Shown here: piece by piece, positions 8,499 through 14,423 of the stretch
Layout of the letters: the number at the start of each line of letters is the position of its first letter
Numbering within the stretch: the first letter of the stretch is position 1
Source of the DNA: an uncultured Lentisphaerota bacterium
GTDB taxonomy: Bacteria; Verrucomicrobiota; Lentisphaeria; Victivallales; GWF2-50-93
Length of the DNA: 36,946 nucleotides
Assembly (NCBI GenBank): GCA_903872565.1
Contig: CAIQLG010000323.1
Span: 1 to 36,946 of the forward strand
Reading direction: 5' to 3'
Notes under the pieces: generated by a model
Databases searched by the model: none
The model's input: the letters and a program-made list of their open reading frames with translations, nothing else
What the model was told of the DNA's origin: nothing
Position numbers and translations under genes: made by a program

Positions 8499-10643
8499 TT
8501 AAAATAAGATTCCTGCGATTTTGCCGGCGATGATTCCGAGCAGTGCCGCTAAGACGAGAAATGCGAGCAGGACGAGGAATTCCACCCTGTCGTTTCTTTT
8601 TCTGACTTCTGCGAAATTCGCAAGCATCATAAGTTCATTGCTCGGAGAAGATGTGAAAATCCGTCCCAGCCTGTACGTCAATTTCAACGGGATGTTGAGC
8701 GACCAGCCTGCGGCCTCGAAAAAGATGCTCAGATTTCTTTGCCTGAGCTTTACGATGGCGACAAGAGTCACCGGGAGTGTTACGATGCAGACCAGTCCAA
8801 TCATGACGCATATGACGTGCAGGAGGGTTACTCCCTTGAGAGAGTTGGTTATGAATGCGAATGCGCTTCCGAGCGCAGCGATTGCCACGCTTCCACCCAG
8901 CATCAGATCCCTTATTGTTCCACTCGGCTGGGTCTTGTCCGGCTGTCCAGCCACTACAGGGGAGGGGGTGGCGGCAGTCGGTGGCAATCCCTGTCCAAGG
9001 TTTTTTTCAAGGGAACTGTATTTTGACGCCGAGAAATTCTCCGCCTGTCTCTCGATGAAGCTTCCGAGTTTTCGAAATGGCGTCTGTATTGCCTCTGTGA
9101 ATGACACGGGATTTACGAGCATATCTGTGATTTTCGCATCCCACTCTCGTCCGTCAGGAGTGAAAAATATGCCCAGCTTGCCCTTGAAGAGGCGGTTCAT
9201 GTCTCCTGAAGTGATGGCCGCCGCGATATTCATCTTATCTTCGTCATCGCCGGTTTTTGAAAAGATATCGAGATAGATTATGCAGATGTTGCTTTTCTGG
9301 GCAATTCTCTTGTGCTCCTCGATATTGCCGACTCTGACAGTCAGATTGAACGATCTGCCGTCCATGATCAATGTTCCGATCTGGATCATTGAAATGGTTT
9401 TGGGATTCAGCAGACTTGAGAATGTGATGAAGTTATTGGCAAATGGAATCAGCCATTTCTGGAAGAGGATGAGTTTTTCCACATTTTCTATTTGATCTAG
9501 TTCGACCGCAACAGCCAAATCCCGACGGATCATATTTTCAAGTTCATGGACAAGCTTCTTGTCCTGGCTGTATCCTTTTATCTTAACTAGCCCAAGTTTT
9601 TCGACATTTGCACCTTTCTTTCCGGCGAGCCACCTCGAATATGGCGCGAATTTTGCAACAATATTGTTCCATTCGGATATTGCAAGGCTGTCGGTGTCCT
9701 GCTTGAAACACTGTAGCGTGTTGGTCTTGAATGATCCGATCCGTTCTTGGAAGAGGGGGTTTATGTTTTTGTCCAAGGAAAGCGACTCTGTCACTTCAGG
9801 CTTGGCAAGGGGCGCGCTTTCAAGATATCGGTCTATGTCATCTATTGACGGATGATCCTCTCCCTGAAGGGGTTGCGATTCTGTTGCGTGTTCATCGTGG
9901 AGGCTTTTCCTGAATCTGACATATCCGCAGAATCTGAAATATTCGTCTATTTTTTCCTTGACAGCACTTAATGCGTCATAGGAAGCGGCTGTTTTCTCGC
10001 CGAGGAGCATGATTTCCCGGTATTCCGCGGAGCCGGGCTCGGATTTCGAGTGCCATTCGAGGTAGTCGGAGACAGACTTTGCAAATCCGTCGAGATGTGA
10101 TTGGCTGACACCCCTGAGGCCGCTAGAGTCAATCGCATCCCCGGTGGTGAGCATTATGTCTGAAATGAAATCCTTCACTTCCGGATCCGCGACAGATTCC
10201 GCTGGTATGACTCCGTCTCCATTGCTTATTCCTGCCGAGACGATTTTTTGGCGGTTCCTTACATCTTCCAGGCTGATTTCGGGCGATTCAGATTTTCCGA
10301 GGTTCGAGAGAATTCTTTCGGAGGCGGCCTTCAACGTTGCGCCTTCTGGAACAGAGCTGTTTATCGTGTCAATCCGCAGAATTCCGTTTCTGTCTTCCAG
10401 CCTGGACAGGTCTGAAAGGATTTCCAGCGTCCATTTCTGCGCCTGGACAAGCTCGTCCGTCCTGATTCTTCCATTCTTGTCCGAGTCGAGGTACTTGAGA
10501 AATGTCTTGTCGCAGGTGAAATTCTCGATGGAGGAGCTTGTAGCTGTCCACAAGGATTCCTCAAGGGCGCAGAACTTTTTGAGTTCCTCCGCGGTCCTTA
10601 TCTCGTATTCGCATTTCTTTAAAAAATCAAAAATCATTATCAT
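8499..10643 (-). CDS. EF-hand-containing membrane protein of unknown function
   Basis: The 714-residue protein is not one I can name. A canonical EF-hand calcium loop is visible at 53-64 (DSDKNGRIRTDE: D1, D3, N5, E12), and degenerate loops occur at about ISNGDGVIPAES and near TTGDAIDSSG. There is no signal peptide, so the long N-terminal part (to about 580) is probably cytoplasmic. Three hydrophobic segments lie at about 583-600, 606-633 and 687-714, the last at the extreme C-terminus, so the protein is anchored by its tail. A Pro/Ala/Thr-rich linker precedes the helices. Two in-frame ATGs open the gene and no Shine-Dalgarno is clear. A calcium-responsive membrane-associated factor is a guess. 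Confidence 0.75.
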   Translation of the reverse strand: MIMIFDFLKKCEYEIRTAEELKKFCALEESLWTATSSSIENFTCDKTFLKYLDSDKNGRIRTDELVQAQKWTLEILSDLSRLEDRNGILRIDTINSSVPEGATLKAASERILSNLGKSESPEISLEDVRNRQKIVSAGISNGDGVIPAESVADPEVKDFISDIMLTTGDAIDSSGLRGVSQSHLDGFAKSVSDYLEWHSKSEPGSAEYREIMLLGEKTAASYDALSAVKEKIDEYFRFCGYVRFRKSLHDEHATESQPLQGEDHPSIDDIDRYLESAPLAKPEVTESLSLDKNINPLFQERIGSFKTNTLQCFKQDTDSLAISEWNNIVAKFAPYSRWLAGKKGANVEKLGLVKIKGYSQDKKLVHELENMIRRDLAVAVELDQIENVEKLILFQKWLIPFANNFITFSSLLNPKTISMIQIGTLIMDGRSFNLTVRVGNIEEHKRIAQKSNICIIYLDIFSKTGDDEDKMNIAAAITSGDMNRLFKGKLGIFFTPDGREWDAKITDMLVNPVSFTEAIQTPFRKLGSFIERQAENFSASKYSSLEKNLGQGLPPTAATPSPVVAGQPDKTQPSGTIRDLMLGGSVAIAALGSAFAFITNSLKGVTLLHVICVMIGLVCIVTLPVTLVAIVKLRQRNLSIFFEAAGWSLNIPLKLTYRLGRIFTSSPSNELMMLANFAEVRKRNDRVEFLVLLAFLVLAALLGIIAGKIAGILF

Positions 10644-10751
10644 CTATTTTGCACGAGTCTTTACCCATAAGGTACGACATCAAGTTTCGATGTAAAGGAA
10701 GCATGACGGAAATACAGCTTCATTTTTTTTAAGAAAATAAATGAAAAAAGT

Positions 10752-10779
10752 TTGATAAAAAGTGTTATGCCGTTAAAAT
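10752..10779 (+). promoter_or_regulatory. Candidate sigma-70-type promoter of the ferredoxin gene
   Basis: TTGATA (10752-10757) and TAAAAT (10774-10779) are separated by 16 bp, close to the housekeeping consensus, and lie about 43 bp before the ferredoxin ATG in AT-rich DNA. Sequence match only. Confidence 0.4.
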
Positions 10780-10821
10780 AAGCGAAATAATGGATTAAAC
10801 TGAAAAAACAAGGAGAAAAAA

Positions 10822-10992
10822 ATGCCAGCTAAAGTTGACAAGGAAAAATGCACGGCATGCGAGGCATGCGTAGGCGCCTGCCCGACCGAAGCCATCGAAA
10901 TGAAAGATGGAAAAGCGAAGGTTACTGATGCCTGCGTGGACTGCGGAGTCTGCGTTGATGAGTGTCCGGTGGAAGCTATTTCCATGGAGTAA
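10822..10992 (+). CDS. Small 2[4Fe-4S] ferredoxin
   Basis: A 56-residue protein with eight cysteines in two clusters, CTACEACVGACP (C10, C13, C16, C20) and CVDCGVCVDECP (C38, C41, C44, C48). Both are the full CX2CX2CX3CP pattern, so two low-potential [4Fe-4S] clusters are expected, as in clostridial-type ferredoxins. AAGGAG sits 7 bases before the ATG and a strong terminator follows, so it is a complete single-gene unit. It faces the gene for a PocR/AraC regulator and lies near a corrinoid protein; a role in reductive reactivation of that corrinoid protein is possible but only inferred from position. Confidence 0.93.
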   Translation: MPAKVDKEKCTACEACVGACPTEAIEMKDGKAKVTDACVDCGVCVDECPVEAISME

Positions 10993-11026
10993 CTCCTCGC
11001 ATTTGAGGCAGTTGCAATGAAAGATC

Positions 11027-11055
11027 AAGGCCGGATATCAGTCCGGCCTTTTTCA
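11027..11055. terminator. Bidirectional intrinsic terminator
   Basis: AAGGCCGGA (11027-11035) pairs perfectly with TCCGGCCTT (11042-11050) across a six-base loop, followed by TTTCATTT on the plus strand and preceded by the stop codon of the regulator gene on the minus strand. It lies exactly between the converging ferredoxin and regulator genes and can serve both. Confidence 0.8.
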
Positions 11056-12333
11056 TTTGAGATTTTCGGAACTGAGCATTTTTCTGAACTCTCTCGGACC
11101 GATGTTCACCTGTTTCTTGAATATCTTTGTAAAATAGCTCTGATCCCTGAATCCGCATCTTATGCTTATTTCTCCGAGAGGGAGAGATGTGAATGCAAGC
11201 AGTCTTTTCGCCTCCTTGACTCTTACCGCATTGAGAGATTCGGTGAAGGTGAGACCGGTCTCGGCCTTAAGTTTGTGCATCACCGAGGAGGGGCTGGCTC
11301 CCACATTTTTTGCAATGTTGCTGACGGAAATCTTGTCTCCGTAGTTTTTCAGAAGGCATTCGAGCACCTTCGAGGAGAGGGAGTGATCTCCGAAAGTGGT
11401 CTCGTCTATTTTTATATATCGCTTGAAAAGATTTTCAATCCAGAAGCATATCTGCCGCGAGTCTGTGAACTTCTCCATCTCCTCCATCCTCATTGTATGG
11501 ACGGGAATGGATTTTGACCATTTTCCTCCCCTGAGGATTGTGTCGGCCGAAAGGACTGACAGAATGACGAGGCAGTAAGCCTTAAGTTTTGGCACATCGT
11601 TCTTGGTGTCGAGGATGAGCAAGGATATCAGTTCGTCTGTCTTGGATATTATTTCGCCTTCCTTCATTCCCTGTTTCAGTTCGCCCACTATTTGGCCGAC
11701 AAACGATATTATCTGTCTTTTCAGACTCAGCTTGCGAGGCCTGAGTGTTGATATGTTTTCCGCTATTCTCTGCTGCTGATGCCAGGATGCCGAGTTTTCC
11801 AGAAATTTCTTTGTGTTGAGAAGGCCGGAGGAGAAGAGCGCCTCTTTCGTGAACTGGTTGAGAAGTTCAAGATTGATTTCCGGGAGTTCGTCCATTCCTT
11901 GGAAGGCGTTCATGAAATGCTGGAGATTGTCGTCGGCTCCGATCGAACTGAGAATACTCATGATCTGGTGTTGCTTCTCCTGTAGCTCACCGTGCAAAAG
12001 TATCCCTCCGATTTCAATGGCGCCGACGATCTCCCTGCCATCCGGGGATATCGGCAGGACGATCGCTCTCAGCCCGAGCCAGCAGTTGAAGTAATACCCG
12101 TCGCCCATCACGAGCGACTTATATGCGCCAGAAATTGCGGCCTGTCGGCAGAATGGGCCAGCCTTGCCATGTGCGACGCAGGCCTTGCAGAGACGGCAGA
12201 ACGCCTTTCCCGTCAGAGGGTTTAATTTTCCGCTCATGTCGTGGAAGACAGCTCCGCAACGGGCGTGATGGTCGAGGTTGGCCAGAACATTCTCGGCCCT
12301 TCTCGTGATGTCATTTAATGAATAAGCACACAT
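11053..12333 (-). CDS. PocR-domain AraC family transcriptional regulator
   Basis: The C-terminal 100 residues form an AraC-type double helix-turn-helix: SVSNIAKNVGASPSSVMHKL, then PLGEISIRCGFRDQSYFTKIFKK and the closing GPREFRKML. The N-terminal 120 residues are cysteine-rich (CRLCKAC, then FCRQ) with GYYFNCWLGLRAIVLPI, matching the PocR ligand-binding domain used by regulators of propanediol and corrinoid/methyl-group genes. I prefer the ATG at 12331-12333 (426 residues) to a TTG at 12351; neither has a clear Shine-Dalgarno. It is divergent from the corrinoid-protein gene 117 bp away, and the gap holds an inverted repeat, so control of that gene is likely. Confidence 0.88.
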   Translation of the reverse strand: MCAYSLNDITRRAENVLANLDHHARCGAVFHDMSGKLNPLTGKAFCRLCKACVAHGKAGPFCRQAAISGAYKSLVMGDGYYFNCWLGLRAIVLPISPDGREIVGAIEIGGILLHGELQEKQHQIMSILSSIGADDNLQHFMNAFQGMDELPEINLELLNQFTKEALFSSGLLNTKKFLENSASWHQQQRIAENISTLRPRKLSLKRQIISFVGQIVGELKQGMKEGEIISKTDELISLLILDTKNDVPKLKAYCLVILSVLSADTILRGGKWSKSIPVHTMRMEEMEKFTDSRQICFWIENLFKRYIKIDETTFGDHSLSSKVLECLLKNYGDKISVSNIAKNVGASPSSVMHKLKAETGLTFTESLNAVRVKEAKRLLAFTSLPLGEISIRCGFRDQSYFTKIFKKQVNIGPREFRKMLSSENLK

Positions 12334-12345
12334 TTTGCAGTAAAT

Positions 12346-12393
12346 TACCAAAATAAATTCTAAAATTACAAGTTAATATACAGTATTTTGGTA
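12346..12393. promoter_or_regulatory. Inverted-repeat operator candidate between regulator and corrinoid gene
   Basis: TACCAAAATA (12346-12355) and TATTTTGGTA (12384-12393) are perfect 10-bp inverted half-sites with 38 bp between equivalent positions, a spacing of nearly four helical turns. Flanking bases extend the match to 13 of 15. The pair lies in the divergent promoter region, one arm just upstream of the regulator start, a natural place for an AraC-family dimer. Binding is inferred. Confidence 0.5.
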
Positions 12394-12450
12394 GATTAAC
12401 ATTATTATTTTTTACAAAAGCTCAATTTTTAAACAAATCAGGAGAAAAAA

Positions 12451-13086
12451 ATGAGTGATCCAATTCTGAAGCAGATTCAGGAAAATCTAATCAAGGGCAA
12501 AGCCAAGGAAGTTTTGGCATTGTGCGAAGAGGCTGTGAAGAAGAATATTCCAGTAGAACAGATTTTAAATGAAGGACTCATCTCCGGAATGGCCATCATA
12601 GGGGAAAAATTCAAGAACAACCAGGTATATGTTCCCGAAGTTCTCATAGCTGCCCGCGCAATGAATAGCGGTATGGGATTTTTGAAGCCCCTTCTTGCCA
12701 AGGCTAATGTCAAGGCCCGTGGAAAAGTCGCGATCGGAACAGTCAAGGGTGACCTTCACGACATAGGTAAAAATCTTGTAAAGATGATGCTCGAAGGCGC
12801 AGGATTCGAAATAGTCGACCTCGGCGTAAATGTTGATCCGGAGAAATTTGTTGCTGCCGCGAAGGAAAAATCATGTGATGTGATCGCGATGAGTGCTCTT
12901 CTCACCACGACAATGGGCTCGATGAAAGCCACTGTTGACGCCGTAAAAGCTGCCGGTATCAAGACGAAGACAATTGTTGGTGGCGCCCCTCTCACCGACA
13001 GTTTTGCGAAAGAAATCAATGCCGACGGATATGCTCCGGACGCGGCTTCTGCCGTGGATCTCGTGAACAAGCTTATTGGCAAATAA
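12451..13086 (+). CDS. Corrinoid (B12-binding) protein of a methyltransferase system
   Basis: The 211-residue protein has the two-part layout of MtaC/MttC-type corrinoid proteins. A helical cap domain (about 1-88) contains VPEVLIAARAMNSGM. A Rossmann B12-binding domain has the cobalt-ligand motif GDLHDIGKNLV (D101, H103, G106), SALLTTTMG, and GGAPLTDSFA, which holds the nucleotide tail. It would carry a methyl group between a substrate-specific methyltransferase and an acceptor enzyme. AGGAG lies before the ATG and a terminator directly follows, so it is transcribed alone; no cognate methyltransferase or reductive activator gene is in the window. The substrate cannot be told from this protein. 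Confidence 0.94.
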   Translation: MSDPILKQIQENLIKGKAKEVLALCEEAVKKNIPVEQILNEGLISGMAIIGEKFKNNQVYVPEVLIAARAMNSGMGFLKPLLAKANVKARGKVAIGTVKGDLHDIGKNLVKMMLEGAGFEIVDLGVNVDPEKFVAAAKEKSCDVIAMSALLTTTMGSMKATVDAVKAAGIKTKTIVGGAPLTDSFAKEINADGYAPDAASAVDLVNKLIGK

Positions 13087-13110
13087 CTTTCAAGGTCAGT
13101 TGGAAAACCA

Positions 13111-13140
13111 AAAGGCAGGTGAACAACCTGCCTTTTTTTT
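13111..13140 (+). terminator. Intrinsic terminator after the corrinoid gene
   Basis: AAAGGCAGGT (13111-13120) and ACCTGCCTTT (13126-13135) form a perfect 10-bp stem with a GAACA loop, followed by TTTTT. Confidence 0.88.
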
Positions 13141-13166
13141 GTTCATAATGCCGGGATTATATTTTT

Positions 13167-13287
13167 ACCACAAAGGCACAGAGACACAAAGATGTTTTGG
13201 GATTCTTAGTCATTGTACCTCCGATAATCTGAAATTACCCTTCTGTCGATGATTCTACAAATCTTCGTGCCTTTGTGTCTTCGTGGT
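13167..13287. repeat. Dispersed foldback of the CACAAAGGCACAGAGACACAAAG type
   Basis: One arm (13167-13193) begins ACCACAAAGGCACAGAGAC and the other (13261-13287) ends TGTGTCTTCGTGGT, so the pair is inverted with about 67 bp between. The right arm lies inside the 3' end of lpxL and supplies its last codons. A degenerate relative is at 32646-32712. Such word-like repeats are known from many bacterial genomes; genomic copy number cannot be judged here. Confidence 0.65.
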
Positions 13288-14232
13288 TGAATTGCCTTTC
13301 TTCCTGTCGAGGTCGAGCCATCGGCGGTGCGCCCATATCCATTGCTCAGGGCATTTCCGTATCATTCTTTCTATTGCGGATGTGTAGAGCTGGGTGACAT
13401 TTTGAATGTCTTTTTCCCTGTCGTCGGTGGGCTTGTATTCTATTACATCCTCGACTATGAACTCGAAATTGAAATTTTCATCCTTGCGCATAAGGCTGCC
13501 AACCACGATTGGGAGACCGGTTCTCAGATGAAGGCTCGCCGGCGATGCGTGGCTCCTGGCGGGATGGCCGAAAAAGACAGTTTCGGCGCCTTCGCCCGTC
13601 GACGCATGCTGATCTGATACCAGGCAGACAGTGTCACCTTTTTTCACAGCCATGAGTAGCGATTTGAGCGCACCTTTTTTCCCTTGGAGGCTGTGCTGGT
13701 ACTCTTCCCGCATTTTTTCCAGGTGGGCTCCTATCTTGTAATTGTCAAGATTCCTCATTATGGAGAGCATCGGCCTTCCGCTTATGATGGAGTATGCCAT
13801 TCCCGCAATCTCCCAGTTTCCAAAATGCGCGGCTACGACTATTGTCTGCCGCGACTTAGTTTTTTCGTTGCCGAAAGTGTATCTTAGATTTTTCTCAGTT
13901 CCAGAGAATTTTATGTGTTCTCTGATGTTTTGCGGGTTGATTATGGATCTGAACTTCAATACTTCTACAAACACCATCCCGAAATGGGCGAAGGTTTTCC
14001 GTGCGATCCTGGCGGCCTCGCGGGTGTCCTCCGCAATCCCTGCGTGCATAATGTTTCTTATCATTCTTCTCCTGTGTTTAAAGTCGAGGATGTAGATCAT
14101 TGCACCTGCGGATCTCGCAATGAAAAAGCATAGCCTTGTCGGAAGGAGCTTTATTATGGATGAAGCAGCAAGAAAAAGTGCGTATTCAATGTTGACAACT
14201 AGGAGATTTTTCTTTTTTTTCTTCTTTTTCAT
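13255..14232 (-). CDS. Lipid A biosynthesis acyltransferase (LpxL/HtrB family)
   Basis: The enzyme adds a secondary acyl chain to a lipid A precursor at the inner membrane. The 325-residue protein has an N-terminal hydrophobic anchor after a run of lysines, the catalytic HX4E motif AAHFGNWE (H136, E141), LVSDQHAS, and the C-terminal PEQWIWAHRRW signature. This supports an outer membrane with lipid A. Two oddities: codons 2-8 are all lysine and include an A8 run, a slippage-prone site just after the start; and the last residues, STTKTQRHEDL, are encoded by a dispersed intergenic repeat that has captured the stop codon. The catalytic core is complete, so the gene is probably functional. Confidence 0.9.
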   Translation of the reverse strand: MKKKKKKKNLLVVNIEYALFLAASSIIKLLPTRLCFFIARSAGAMIYILDFKHRRRMIRNIMHAGIAEDTREAARIARKTFAHFGMVFVEVLKFRSIINPQNIREHIKFSGTEKNLRYTFGNEKTKSRQTIVVAAHFGNWEIAGMAYSIISGRPMLSIMRNLDNYKIGAHLEKMREEYQHSLQGKKGALKSLLMAVKKGDTVCLVSDQHASTGEGAETVFFGHPARSHASPASLHLRTGLPIVVGSLMRKDENFNFEFIVEDVIEYKPTDDREKDIQNVTQLYTSAIERMIRKCPEQWIWAHRRWLDLDRKKGNSTTKTQRHEDL

Positions 14233-14371
14233 AAAAGTAAATTTTCCGATTATTTTCCCGGGATAATATCATTTGCATGTATGGATTTCAAGTGCGGAAT
14301 TTCTGGGAAAGAGCAAAATGGCGACATTAGATTCTTCATGTGGATTGAATGGTTCGGGAATTCTGAAATAT

Positions 14372-14402
14372 AAAACGCATCCGTTGCTGGCGGATGCGTT
14401 TT
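14372..14402. terminator. Intrinsic terminator of the dual-protease gene
   Basis: AAAACGCATCCG (14372-14383) and CGGATGCGTTTT (14391-14402) form a perfect 12-bp stem around a seven-base loop, 22 bp past the stop of the minus-strand protease gene. The A/T flanks make it usable from either side. Confidence 0.8.
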
Positions 14403-14423
14403 AGCTTCATCCTTGTCTGTTTT

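Larger units (their letters stand above)
1929..8622. repeat. TGCGANNNTCGCA palindromes, left cluster (4 sites)
   Basis: Exact copies of the 13-bp palindrome lie at 1929-1941 (spacer ATT, in argC), 5301-5313 (ATA, non-coding), 6438-6450 (AAT, in thiD) and 8610-8622 (AAT, in the EF-hand protein). They fall in different frames relative to the genes, so protein sequence does not explain them. The entry spans the cluster, not a continuous feature. Function unknown; a dispersed protein-binding site is the simplest idea. Confidence 0.7.

Noticed and set aside
12352-12450. Cobalamin riboswitch upstream of the corrinoid gene
   Set aside because: The gap is too short and AT-rich and lacks the B12-box word; control by the PocR regulator is more likely.
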